This document shows positions 33,633-42,312 of a stretch of DNA of 64,000 bases, piece by piece. This DNA is from JAAZMI01 sp050948785 (lineage in GTDB: Bacteria; Bacillota; Dethiobacteria; DTU022; UBA8154): positions 1 through 64,000 of the forward strand of contig JBMNEM010000002.1 in assembly GCA_050948785.1 (NCBI GenBank), read 5' to 3'. Both the position numbers and the translations under genes were made by a program. Each line of letters begins with the position of its first letter. Positions within the stretch are counted from its first letter, which is position 1. The notes below the pieces were generated by a model. It ran no database searches. It had not been told where the DNA came from and saw only the letters and a list, made by a program, of their open reading frames with translations.

Positions 33633-34238
33633 TTACCTGATCCCGAGGAGAGTAAAAATCGTTTTTAAGGCCCCGTAATCAGGGAGCATGAGGATATGCC
33701 CCGTAATACGTTTCTTCCGGGAGCTCAGCGTCGTCTGCAGCAAAACCAGTTCATCATCCAGGACATGGGCTTCGGCCATGACCGTAGAGATAATGGCCGC
33801 GGACATATCCACGGCTATGGTAGGGGGGGAAGGCAAAAGCTTAAGGCCGGTCATCAAAGAAAGGGCGGTCAAGTAAGCTGAAGTTAATATGTTCCCGACT
33901 TCGAGCAGCGCTGAAAGTTCCAGGGCATCAAAATTACCTTGTGCATCCGGCAGAAGAATCGAGGTCAAATTTAAAGCACTTTCCAAAGGGAGGACAAAAA
34001 GAATCTTTAATTGAACATCGCCGGAAGATGCAATGAAAACACCGGCAACCGGAAGCTCCGCGCCTCCTAAAAGTTCCGGAATATCCTGCAAGGGAGCAAG
34101 TGTGGCGGTCGGAACATCCATGCATATTTTTTCTCCATCAAGCATCTGTGCAAGAGAGGTAACGGCATGGCCCATCCCGATATTCGCCAGTTCTTTGAGC
34201 ACATCAAGCTTATACGCGTTAACAATTTTTCCCTTCAA
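33633..34238 (-). CDS. cheC: CheY-P phosphatase CheC
   Basis: A protein of 201 residues. It dephosphorylates CheY-P and is stimulated by CheD. Both phosphatase motifs of the ExxN type are visible: ELANIGMGHAVTSL near the start and LLEVGNILTSAYL in the middle. The start is TTG at 34238, with GGAGGGG before it. It follows cheY by about 50 bases. Confidence 0.93.
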   Translation of the reverse strand: MKGKIVNAYKLDVLKELANIGMGHAVTSLAQMLDGEKICMDVPTATLAPLQDIPELLGGAELPVAGVFIASSGDVQLKILFVLPLESALNLTSILLPDAQGNFDALELSALLEVGNILTSAYLTALSLMTGLKLLPSPPTIAVDMSAAIISTVMAEAHVLDDELVLLQTTLSSRKKRITGHILMLPDYGALKTIFTLLGIR

Positions 34239-34288
34239 AGAACCCCTCCATTTCCCTGTTATCTACACCTTGGCCTCCACAATTACCC

Positions 34289-34651
34289 CTACCCCCCTAC
34301 TTTTTGCAAGGCTTCCACAATACGCTCCGGCTGAAAGGGTTTGACTATAAAATCCTTTGCCCCCGAATTCAAGGCCTCAATCACCAGGGCTTTCTGCCCC
34401 ATGGCGCTGACAACAACTATTCTAGCGTTGGGATCTTCCGCCATGATTTTTTTAATGGCTGTAATCCCATCCATATTGGGCATAGTGATATCCATGGTCA
34501 CCAGGTCCGGTTTAATCTGCAGGTATTTTTCCACCGCCTGGATGCCGTCTTCGGCTTCTGCCACTACCTCGTAACCGTTCTTTTCCAGAATGTTACGTAA
34601 GGTCATGCGCATAAAAGCCGTATCATCAATGATTAATACTTTTTTTCCCAA
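34289..34651 (-). CDS. cheY: Chemotaxis response regulator CheY
   Basis: A 120-residue receiver domain. D9 and D10 (IIDDTAF) bind Mg, D54 (TMDITMP) is the phosphorylation site, S82 replaces the usual Thr, and K104 (IVKPF) is the conserved lysine. CheA phosphorylates it, after which it binds the motor switch. The most likely start is TTG at 34651, seven bases from GGAGG, which overlaps the 3' end of cheA by 26 bases. An ATA-like upstream start at 34690 is less likely. Confidence 0.9.
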   Translation of the reverse strand: MGKKVLIIDDTAFMRMTLRNILEKNGYEVVAEAEDGIQAVEKYLQIKPDLVTMDITMPNMDGITAIKKIMAEDPNARIVVVSAMGQKALVIEALNSGAKDFIVKPFQPERIVEALQKVGG

Positions 34652-36683
34652 AACCAAGCCTCCTCCCTTCAAGCAAGCCGGCAATATCAAGGATGAGGAT
34701 TACCCTGCCATCCCCCAAGACCGTAGCACCGGCAATGCCCTGCATGTCATTAACAAAACGACCCAGAGATTTAATAACAACTTCCTGCTGACCCAGAAGT
34801 GCATCCACGGCAAATCCCGCCTTTTTACCACCAGCCTGAACCACCACTACTGGATAATACTCCTGCTCCGGAGACTGTCCTCTACCAAGTAATTCTTGCA
34901 GGAAATATAAAGGTAAAACCTCATTTCTCAGGGTGATCACCCGCTCCCTGCTGATAGTCCGGATCTCCTGCGGCTCAATAAAAAGATTTTCCCGGATAGC
35001 TTCAACAGGAATGGCGTACATTTCCCGGCCACACTGCACCATCAAGGTTCTGATAATCGCCAGCGTCAGGGGAAACCGGAGAATAAACCGGGAACCATTA
35101 CCCGGTTCACTTTGCACTTCTACAGTCCCGTGCAGCGTTTCAATGGCTGTTTTGACCACATCCATTCCTACACCACGTCCTGAAACATCAGTAACTTCCC
35201 GGGAGGTACTCAACCCGCTCCGAAAAATTAACTGCAGGGCCTCTTCAGGCCCTATTTCTTCCATTTCTTCTTTGCTGATAATTTTTTTCTCCAGGGCCCG
35301 CAGCTTGATGGCCTGCAGGTCAATACCGCGGCCATCATCTTCAACGCTGATCACGACATGACTTCCTTCATGATGTGCACTGAGAAAAATCCTGTTCAGC
35401 GGATCCTTGCCTCTTCTTTTTCTTTCATCCTCTTCCTCCAGTCCATGATCCACAGCATTACGTAAAAGGTGCACAAGCGGATCCCCAACCTGGTTGATAA
35501 TGGTGCGATCCAGTTCTGTCTCCTCCCCGGAGATAATCAGTTCAACTTTTTTATTTTTTTCCAGACTTAAATCACGTACCATGCGTGGAAAACGATTAAA
35601 AACTTGTTTGACGGGTACCATCCTTAAAGTCATCACCGCATTTTGCAGTTCGGCAGTAATCCTCTCCAGCTGCTCCAGTGAACTGTCCAGCACAGCATCG
35701 CCAACCTTTTTCCCCAATTCCAACACACGGGTACGGTTGATCACCAACTCACCAACCAGGTTAACAAGGTTGTCCAACTTAGCCGTTTCCACCCGGACCA
35801 TTTTTTCTCCGGGGCGGCCGGATAAAGAAGACACTTTCCCGGGGAACATCTTTTCCCGGCTGCCGCCATTTTTCTCTTCACCGGCCGCAGTGGGTTTATC
35901 CCCAATATTTACTGGAATAATATTCACTTTCTCGATCTCGGTAATGCCTTCGAGCGATTTTTTAAGGGCCTCCACCTGTGGTTTACCCACCAGAAGTAAA
36001 AAAAAATCCCGGTCAAAATCTTCTTCCTCCAAAGCCTGCAAAGAAGGCTGTGCTTTGATGATCTCCCCCGCTTTCTCCAAAACCTTCAAAACCATATAAA
36101 CCCGCACAGATTTTAGAAGAGTATCCTGGCATAACCGGACATGGATTTGGTAAATTTTTTTGCCCTGGAGCGGAGCTTCTTTAAGCATCTCCTTTTCAAA
36201 GGCATTGATCATTTCCTGCCAGGTAAGGATACCCCCCTCGTCGGGGGACTTTTTTCCTGCTTCCTGTACATCCTGCGGGAGAACTACATCCTCAAAAATA
36301 ATCTTTTCTCCGGTGGTTTGCTGCCAGGTGCGCAGCCTTTTCTGCAGGGCCCCAACCTCCGGGCGAAAATCCTCCTGTTGATGAAGATTATCGGTCAGAA
36401 GTTGGAGCAGATCCACTGCCTCCAAAAGAAGGTTGACACAGTCCAACCCCACAGCAACCTCTCCCCGATGCAGCTTATCCAGCAGGGATTCCATCTCATG
36501 AGCCAAGTCGGCCATCAGTTCATAGCCCATCGTCCCCGCCATCCCTTTCAGGCTGTGCGCGACACGAAACATTTCCGCCAAATGTTCACCATCAGGGTTT
36601 TTTTCCATTGCCAGAAGACACCGGGTAATATTTAGCAGGTACTCCTGGGCCTCCGCCAGAAAAAGATCCTCATATTCTTCCAT
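34626..36683 (-). CDS. cheA: Chemotaxis histidine kinase CheA
   Basis: A kinase of 685 residues with the usual five domains. The Hpt domain has H43 in VAHSLKGMAG. A P2 domain that docks CheY is near 170-260. The dimerisation helices start near 300, LVNLVGELVINRTRV. The ATPase has NAVDHGLE, DDGRGID and GRGVGMDVV, and the C-terminal 135 residues are CheW-like. The ATG at 36683 follows GGAGGTGAGGGG. It sits between cheW and cheY. Confidence 0.96.
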   Translation of the reverse strand: MEEYEDLFLAEAQEYLLNITRCLLAMEKNPDGEHLAEMFRVAHSLKGMAGTMGYELMADLAHEMESLLDKLHRGEVAVGLDCVNLLLEAVDLLQLLTDNLHQQEDFRPEVGALQKRLRTWQQTTGEKIIFEDVVLPQDVQEAGKKSPDEGGILTWQEMINAFEKEMLKEAPLQGKKIYQIHVRLCQDTLLKSVRVYMVLKVLEKAGEIIKAQPSLQALEEEDFDRDFFLLLVGKPQVEALKKSLEGITEIEKVNIIPVNIGDKPTAAGEEKNGGSREKMFPGKVSSLSGRPGEKMVRVETAKLDNLVNLVGELVINRTRVLELGKKVGDAVLDSSLEQLERITAELQNAVMTLRMVPVKQVFNRFPRMVRDLSLEKNKKVELIISGEETELDRTIINQVGDPLVHLLRNAVDHGLEEEDERKRRGKDPLNRIFLSAHHEGSHVVISVEDDGRGIDLQAIKLRALEKKIISKEEMEEIGPEEALQLIFRSGLSTSREVTDVSGRGVGMDVVKTAIETLHGTVEVQSEPGNGSRFILRFPLTLAIIRTLMVQCGREMYAIPVEAIRENLFIEPQEIRTISRERVITLRNEVLPLYFLQELLGRGQSPEQEYYPVVVVQAGGKKAGFAVDALLGQQEVVIKSLGRFVNDMQGIAGATVLGDGRVILILDIAGLLEGRRLGFGKKSINH

Positions 36684-36759
36684 CCCCTCACCTCCTTCCC
36701 CCGAAAAACCTATCTCCCGCGACCCTGCGGTTCAAAAAGTTTTCCGCAGAAAAGTATGA

Positions 36760-37245
36760 TCATTCCTGGTTCAGGACAATTTCCTTCAAAGATATTCTTT
36801 CATTCATGGTCAAGATTTTCGCGAGATTGAGAATAATCAGCAACCGGTCCTCTATTTTGCCTATTCCCAGGATGAGGTCATTGCGGGTTCCTGCTACCCG
36901 TGCCGGGGGAGGCTGTATGGCTGTGGAGGGAAGACGCAGCACCTCCGTCACAAAATCAACAATCAATCCGACTTTATGCTCCTCTATCTCCACAATGATA
37001 ATTCTGGTTTGCCCGCTTCTTTCCTGCTCCGGCAACTCAAACCGCTTGCGGAGATCAACTACAGGAATAACCTCACCCCGCAAGTTAATAACCCCCTCAA
37101 TAAAATGTGCTGATTGGGGCAGGGGAGTGACGGGAACCATCTTTAAGACCTCACGCACCTGGTGAATATTTACGGCAAACTCTTCCTCTTCCAGCTTAAA
37201 AGCCACTATCTGAGTCTCTGAGACAGCTTCATTGCCGCGCCTCAT
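36760..37245 (-). CDS. cheW: Chemotaxis coupling protein CheW
   Basis: A 161-residue CheW. It couples receptors to CheA. VAFKLEEEEFAVNIHQVREV begins the fold, and GVINLRGEVIPVVDLRKRF is the signature stretch. The ATG overlaps the fliY stop by one base (TAATG), with GAGGTGAT before it. Length and features are typical. Confidence 0.95.
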   Translation of the reverse strand: MRRGNEAVSETQIVAFKLEEEEFAVNIHQVREVLKMVPVTPLPQSAHFIEGVINLRGEVIPVVDLRKRFELPEQERSGQTRIIIVEIEEHKVGLIVDFVTEVLRLPSTAIQPPPARVAGTRNDLILGIGKIEDRLLIILNLAKILTMNERISLKEIVLNQE

Positions 37246-38393
37246 TACAGATCACCTCTTGAACCGGTTTTAGAACCTATAACACTCATAATCTTAACAC
37301 CAAATTTCCCATTAACCATGACCACCTCTCCCATAGCAACCAGTCGATCATTGGCCAAAAGCTCCACAGGCTCTCCAAGATAATTATCCAGGCTGAAGAT
37401 TTCCCCCGGGGACAAAGAAAAAACATTTTTTAAAGGAAGCGAGGTTCTACCCAAAACCACACTTATTTCCACAGGTATATCCTTGATTAAATTTATCCTG
37501 TCGAAATCTTCCTGCCACAGGCCGTAAGTTTTTTCCGGCTGATCAGTAAAAACCCGTTCATGATCGGGGGCGGAAGAAATATCCTTTTTCTCTTTCTTTT
37601 TCTCTTTCTCAGCAAGCAACTTTTCTTCGGATTTTGCAACCGGCTTTTCTGTTTCGGGTTGCAAAGGACGCTCCTCCGCCACAGCAGCTGTATTCGTAAC
37701 CGTGGCCGCTGTCTCTGCTTCCGTCTCACCCCCCATGAGATCCGCAAGTAAACGGGCAGCGGTATGCCGGCCAAAATCCTGGGGCGTTAACTGTAAAAGT
37801 TCACTGTCCAAAAGCCCCTCGATCACAATGCGAAAGGCTATCTGGATAAAAACACCCTCCTTGGAAAGATAGACAAAATCCTCTTTTTCCTTTTCTAAAT
37901 TTTTGTAATCCACTCTCGGGGGAGAAATATTTACAAAACAATCCAGGAATTCAGACATGGCCGTCGCGGCCGAACCCATCATCTGATTCATGGCTTCGCT
38001 GAGGGCTGAAAGCTCCATCTCCCCCAGTTTGGCGGGACCTTGCGGCGGTTCCATCCCCATAATTAACCCGGCAATGATCAGGGCATCACTTTCTTTCATT
38101 ACAAAGATGTTCTCGCCCTGCAGTCCTTCCAGGTATTGGACGGTAATCACGAGGCAAGGTAAAGAGTAGTTAGTACGGACATCGCTCATGGAAACAAGGG
38201 AAATCTGAGGCGCTGAAATTTGCACTTTTCTGTTCAGCAGGTGAGAAAGAGCCGTGGCAGCAGCCCCCATGGAAATATTCCCTGCTTCCGCCAAAACATC
38301 TTTATATTCATCTTGAAGTTCGTTTCCCTGCTCATCTCGTGCTGCATCGGGCAAAGGATTCCCCGACGGCACAACTGTATGTTCCTTATCCAT
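37245..38393 (-). CDS. fliY: Flagellar motor switch phosphatase FliY
   Basis: A protein of about 382 residues. Residues about 35-220 are CheC-like, with two ExxN phosphatase motifs (EAGNISMGAAATAL and SEAMNQMMGSAATAM). A Lys/Glu-rich linker follows, then a C-terminal SpoA (FliN-like) domain from about 300. FliY dephosphorylates CheY-P at the switch. The frame begins with GTG at 38405, overlapping fliN, but the ATG at 38393 has AAGGTGA at proper spacing. Both are possible. Confidence 0.92.
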   Translation of the reverse strand: MDKEHTVVPSGNPLPDAARDEQGNELQDEYKDVLAEAGNISMGAAATALSHLLNRKVQISAPQISLVSMSDVRTNYSLPCLVITVQYLEGLQGENIFVMKESDALIIAGLIMGMEPPQGPAKLGEMELSALSEAMNQMMGSAATAMSEFLDCFVNISPPRVDYKNLEKEKEDFVYLSKEGVFIQIAFRIVIEGLLDSELLQLTPQDFGRHTAARLLADLMGGETEAETAATVTNTAAVAEERPLQPETEKPVAKSEEKLLAEKEKKKEKKDISSAPDHERVFTDQPEKTYGLWQEDFDRINLIKDIPVEISVVLGRTSLPLKNVFSLSPGEIFSLDNYLGEPVELLANDRLVAMGEVVMVNGKFGVKIMSVIGSKTGSRGDL

Positions 38394-38401
38394 ACCTTTG
38401 C

Positions 38402-38791
38402 TCACCTTAATTTTTTAACCCTTTCCATGGGATCCATAATCTCTGTAATTTTTATACCAAAGTTCTCCTCGATGATGACCACTTCCCCTTGGGCAATAAG
38501 CTTTCCACCGATAAAAATATCCAGCGGTTCATGTACAAAACGATCCAGCTCCACAACCGCACCGGAACTGAGTTTGCGGATCTCCTGCAGAGTTTTTCTT
38601 GCCTTCCCCAAACGTATAGAAACCTGCAGAGGAAATTCCAGAATGGCCCCTAAATTAGGGTGCATTTCCCCTTCCTCGTGGGGGCTGGGGGAAAACTTTC
38701 CCGGACGTTCATCTGGTGCAGGTGTATCCGCCTGTTCCTTTTTTCCGAGCAGAGTGTCTATTTCCTCCTGTGTCAGGAAGTCATTTGACAT
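38402..38791 (-). CDS. fliN: Flagellar motor switch protein FliN (first of two)
   Basis: A 129-residue SpoA-domain protein with an N-terminal peptide FLTQEEIDTLLG that resembles the CheY-binding peptide of FliM. The SpoA domain fills about 48-125, ending with IIEENFGIKITEIM. It forms the lower ring of the motor switch. It overlaps fliM by 11 bases. A second fliN is at 51470-52015. Confidence 0.9.
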   Translation of the reverse strand: MSNDFLTQEEIDTLLGKKEQADTPAPDERPGKFSPSPHEEGEMHPNLGAILEFPLQVSIRLGKARKTLQEIRKLSSGAVVELDRFVHEPLDIFIGGKLIAQGEVVIIEENFGIKITEIMDPMERVKKLR

Positions 38792-39773
38792 TTCTTTTTT
38801 CCTCCTCGCCGGCCCACCCGGTAACCTGCAAAGCCAGATTTTGTCCTAAAACACCCGGCTGCCCCTTAAACAAAAGTTCACCGCCCACATAGATATCCAG
38901 GTCCTCACCCTCCTGCCTGGAAAGCTGGATGATATCCCCTTCCTGAAATTGCAGAAAATCATAAAGAGTGATGTTCGCTTTTCCCAGAACAGCACAGAGC
39001 TCAACCTGTATTTTCTCCAATTCCCGCAGAATCGCTGTCTCATAAAAACGGGAGGTTTCCCGCAACGGCTGTTTAAACCAAAATTGCGCCGTTAATTTGG
39101 GCATGATCTTTTCCAGAGTGATATAAGGAAAACAAAGGTTTATAAATCCCTGGTTGTCCTTAATCTGAACATTAAAGGTGATCAGGGCTACCGTTTCCGT
39201 GGAAGCAAACATCTGGTTAAACTGGGGATTCGTATCCATATTTTCTATAGTGGGCGTTAAATCTACAATATCTTCCCAGATATAACGCAGGTTGCTCAAA
39301 AGCTTGTCGTTAAGATTGCGCATCACGGAGATCTCAATATCCGTTAGCTCTCTGGTATGCCGGGGATAGCTGCCTTCACCGCCAAAAACGAGATCAATCA
39401 ATGGAAAAACAAAAGAAGGGCCGGTTTCAAGCATGGCATTACCCATTTCCGTGTTCATGCTAAAAACCGTGATCAGGGTGGGTACAGGCAAAGAAAAGAT
39501 AAATTCTTCATATGTAACCTGGCTGACAGAGACCAACTGTATCTGGACGGGAACCCTTAAATAGGCTGATAAAAAGTTTCCCAAAATGCGGGCATAATTT
39601 TCATGCAGAATCTGCAGTGTGCGTATCTGTTCCTTCGAGAACTTACTGGGACGCCGAAAATCATAGCCGCGGTATTCCTCAGCCCCCGGAGATTTTTCCT
39701 CTTCCAGCTCCCCGCTGCCTAAAGCGGAAATCAGGGAATCTATTTCCGATTGAGATAAAACATCTTTAGTCAG
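38781..39773 (-). CDS. fliM: Flagellar motor switch protein FliM with a CTG start
   Basis: With a start at 39773 the protein has 330 residues, the normal FliM length. The N-terminal DVLSQSEIDSLISALG is the CheY-P-binding peptide, followed by the YDFRRPSKFSKEQIRTLQILHENYARILGNFLS region and the central CheC-like and C-terminal SpoA domains. There is no ATG, GTG or TTG in frame between the upstream stop (39804) and 39584. The only near-cognate start after AAGGGAGGTGG is CTG at 39771-39773. The next usable start, TTG at 39584, would remove 63 conserved residues. The CTG call is inference from these facts. Confidence 0.85.
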   Translation of the reverse strand: MTKDVLSQSEIDSLISALGSGELEEEKSPGAEEYRGYDFRRPSKFSKEQIRTLQILHENYARILGNFLSAYLRVPVQIQLVSVSQVTYEEFIFSLPVPTLITVFSMNTEMGNAMLETGPSFVFPLIDLVFGGEGSYPRHTRELTDIEISVMRNLNDKLLSNLRYIWEDIVDLTPTIENMDTNPQFNQMFASTETVALITFNVQIKDNQGFINLCFPYITLEKIMPKLTAQFWFKQPLRETSRFYETAILRELEKIQVELCAVLGKANITLYDFLQFQEGDIIQLSRQEGEDLDIYVGGELLFKGQPGVLGQNLALQVTGWAGEEEKRNVK

Positions 39774-39806
39774 AGCTTGCCCACCTCCCTTGTTTTTTTG
39801 CAGTTA

Positions 39807-39821
39807 TTAGGAGACTCCTAA
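39807..39821. other. 15-base palindrome upstream of fliM
   Basis: TTAGGAGACTCCTAA is a perfect inverted repeat with a single-base centre. It lies 16 bases before the fliM ribosome site, in the flgG-fliM gap. Confidence 0.75.
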
Positions 39822-39944
39822 TATCGTCTCCATACGGCTTTTAGGTATGAAAGTTTTTTGTTTCACCTCCAAAACCCCAAAAACTTCAAATGGCAATAAC
39901 AGGCAATAGCGAATTATATAAACATTCAACATGGGATTTTCAAC

Positions 39945-40796
39945 CTAGATCTGCAGGTTTAAAGTCTGCGCCCAAAGTTCATCGGCAGCAGTAAGCGTCC
40001 TGATCGAAGCCTGCAGCGCTCTCTGCCCGCGGATCAACTTCACCATTTGCCCGGCAAGATCCACGTTGGAGCTTTCCAGAAACCCCTGCTGAATCAGTCC
40101 AAAACCATTTTCCCCCGCTTTTCCCTCCTGCGGCGGGCCACTGTTAGCCGATGGTAAAAGAAGGTTTTCACCAACAGACGAAAGACCCTGCGGGTTAGTA
40201 AAACGGTAAAGGAATATCTCCCCAACTTTTAATCCGGGGGCGGATTGTTCCCCTTCATTTTCCTCCGGAACCGGGGATTCCCCTTCCTTTTTTTCTATCG
40301 GGGAAGAAGCCTGGATATAAATTTCGCCCTGGGGGGTAATTACCGGATCGAACGGCTCAATTTTTTCCGTTGCAGGCAGGTTCAGGGTAAAATCCAACCT
40401 GTCCCCTCCCGCTGTCACCAGCCTTCCCTCCGCATCCAGCCCAAAGTTTCCACTCCGTGTATAAGCGTAACTGCCATCCGGCCTGACTACCCGGAAAAAA
40501 CCCTCTCCGGCCAAGGCCAGATCAAATTGCTTTCCTGTAAAATTCAAGGAACCTTCCCGGGATGAAGGTACGGTGCCGGCCAGTGCCACCCCCCTCCCGC
40601 CACGGGGCGGAAGCGGCGCTTCCCCCGCTACCGGCAGGCGGCGTTCCGCCAGATTCCGGTAGAGCAGCTCCTGAAAAGAAACCAATCTTTCCTTGTAAGC
40701 AACAGTGTTTACATTGGCCAGGTTATGCGCAGTCACATCCAGCATTTGCTGGTGCGCGCGCAAACCTGTATAGCTATTGGCCATGGATTTAAGCAT
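39945..40796 (-). CDS. flgG: Flagellar rod/hook-basal body protein FlgG-like
   Basis: A protein of 283 residues of the FlgG/FlgF rod family. The N-terminus ANSYTGLRAHQQMLDVTAHNLANVNTVAYK is the rod motif and the C-terminus has SSNVDLAGQMVKLIRGQRALQ. In the middle, ASSPIEKKEGESPVPEENEGEQ is a charged insertion not common in FlgG. ATG at 40796 follows AGGAGGAG. It may be the distal rod; the paralog next to it is the proximal rod candidate. Confidence 0.88.
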   Translation of the reverse strand: MLKSMANSYTGLRAHQQMLDVTAHNLANVNTVAYKERLVSFQELLYRNLAERRLPVAGEAPLPPRGGRGVALAGTVPSSREGSLNFTGKQFDLALAGEGFFRVVRPDGSYAYTRSGNFGLDAEGRLVTAGGDRLDFTLNLPATEKIEPFDPVITPQGEIYIQASSPIEKKEGESPVPEENEGEQSAPGLKVGEIFLYRFTNPQGLSSVGENLLLPSANSGPPQEGKAGENGFGLIQQGFLESSNVDLAGQMVKLIRGQRALQASIRTLTAADELWAQTLNLQI

Positions 40797-40832
40797 CTTG
40801 CTCCTCCTTAGGCGGTAAAATACCGGGGCACT

Positions 40833-41594
40833 TTAGCCCAGAGATCCCAGTTCGTTTGCCGCCCTGGAAAGCAGGCGGTCATAAGTCTGGGAAGTTTTCT
40901 GTGCAGCTTCGTAGCTACGGCGCACTTTAAGCAGTGCCGTCATCTGCCGCAGTAAATCCGCATTGGATTCTTCCAGATATCCTTGCCAGACCTCTGCTTC
41001 AGCACGCCGGGACACAGCACCCTCCGCAGCCTGAAAAAGATTATAGCCTTCTTTCCAAAGGAGATTTTCCGGGTCAAAGGCCAGCAGCCGCAGCCGGTTC
41101 ACCCTTTCTCCCCCGGCATAGACATTACCGGCCCCGTCCACCACTACTGCACCTGTCTGGAGGGTAAGTAGGCCGTCCTCCCCCAACACCGGATAACCTG
41201 CAGTGTTGACCAGAACCCCTGCAGCGTTAAGATGAAAACGGCCATCCCGGCTGTAACCAACCCCCCCGGGAGTCTCCAGAACAAAAAATCCTTCACCCTG
41301 CAAAGCCAGATCCAGCTGCTCCCCGGTCTGGAGAAGAGCACCATTCAGATAAATTAGAGGCGTCTCCTCCAAAGCAACATTGAGAGCCGCCGGGCCGATG
41401 GGCTGCAGTCCGGCTTTTCCCTCTCCAGACCCCATCCTTTCCCGGCGGTAAAGTAAAATTTCCGGAAACGTTTTTTGTACAGGTTCGCTCCTTTTATAAC
41501 CGGGGGTATGCAAATTGGCCAGATTATGGCTGATGTTTTCCAAATGAAACTGGTTGACCAGCATTGAACCGGCAGCATGGTAAATCCCGCGCAT
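40833..41594 (-). CDS. flgF: Flagellar hook-basal body protein FlgF-like
   Basis: A 253-residue protein of the same rod family. The N-terminal MLVNQFHLENISHNLANLHTPGYK and the C-terminal YLEESNADLLRQMTALLKVRRSYEAA match. It is cotranscribed with the flgG-like gene, 36 bases away. Which of the two is FlgF or FlgG cannot be settled by eye. ATG at 41594 follows GAGGAGGAGGG. Confidence 0.85.
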   Translation of the reverse strand: MRGIYHAAGSMLVNQFHLENISHNLANLHTPGYKRSEPVQKTFPEILLYRRERMGSGEGKAGLQPIGPAALNVALEETPLIYLNGALLQTGEQLDLALQGEGFFVLETPGGVGYSRDGRFHLNAAGVLVNTAGYPVLGEDGLLTLQTGAVVVDGAGNVYAGGERVNRLRLLAFDPENLLWKEGYNLFQAAEGAVSRRAEAEVWQGYLEESNADLLRQMTALLKVRRSYEAAQKTSQTYDRLLSRAANELGSLG

Positions 41595-41707
41595 AAAAAC
41601 CCTCCTCCTCTAAACCTCTTTCTACCACAGCACATTTGCTTTCCTATAATATTATCGACTGCTTGCTGCTTAAATTTAACGATCTATCCACAGCAAAAAA
41701 CTCCATT

Positions 41708-42196
41708 TTATTCCTGATGTCCCTTCAGAGAAAGAACCAACTCCACTTCCCCCTGACCAAGCTTGAGCTGCCGGGCAATCTCCTTCCGGGAAAGGCCTGT
41801 CTGGCAAAGGCGATAAATTTCCTGGCGGCACTCCAAAACTTTTAATTTTTGGCCAACCGCCTGCAGGGAGTTTTCATCCGGGAAAGGCGCAGATTCTTTA
41901 CTGCGGGGCATGGCCGTCAATCCCTCAGGAAAGGCCAAAGCAGAAAGCTTACCTTCCACCTCAAACACTTTGGCCCGCAAATCCTGCAGTTCCAAATCAA
42001 TCCGTCCGCTTTTATGGACAAGATCCTCTGTTTTTTGCCGCATCTCCTCCAGCATGAGCCGCAAATCAAGCTGCGAGGAATTTTGGGCCTGTACAAAACG
42101 CATGAAAAAAGGGACTGCAGGAAACCCCCGGCCGGCAAACCGGCAGGCAAGAAAAAATCCAGCCAGCGATCCCAGAATCAAACCCCATAACAACAT
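41708..42196 (-). CDS. DUF6115/SwrB-like membrane-anchored coiled-coil protein
   Basis: A 162-residue protein with one N-terminal membrane helix (about 2-22), a coiled coil at about 40-85, and a C-terminal helix-turn-helix-like region LCQTGLSRKEIARQLKLGQGEVELVLSLK. The layout and position after sigD are like SwrB (YlxL) of Bacillus, which promotes flagellar assembly and motility. I rate this as DUF6115-like by layout. Sequence conservation in this family is weak. Confidence 0.7.
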   Translation of the reverse strand: MLLWGLILGSLAGFFLACRFAGRGFPAVPFFMRFVQAQNSSQLDLRLMLEEMRQKTEDLVHKSGRIDLELQDLRAKVFEVEGKLSALAFPEGLTAMPRSKESAPFPDENSLQAVGQKLKVLECRQEIYRLCQTGLSRKEIARQLKLGQGEVELVLSLKGHQE

Positions 42197-42312
42197 GCTC
42201 AGTTCACCCTCCCTGCCGCCACTTTTTTATTTTTATTCCCATGTAAGCATAAACTCACCTATACGGCTTGCAGGAGTAACAGTATTTTTCCAACCCGGCG
42301 GTTTTTCCTGTG

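Noticed and set aside
38781..39584. FliM beginning at TTG 39584 (267 residues)
   Set aside because: It would lack the conserved CheY-binding peptide and has no ribosome site. The conserved frame continues upstream to the CTG at 39773.
39807..39932. Short minus-strand frame of 41 codons before fliM, with an internal GGAGGTG
   Set aside because: Only a weak ribosome site at its start and no family resemblance. The internal GGAGGTG has no start codon at the proper distance.
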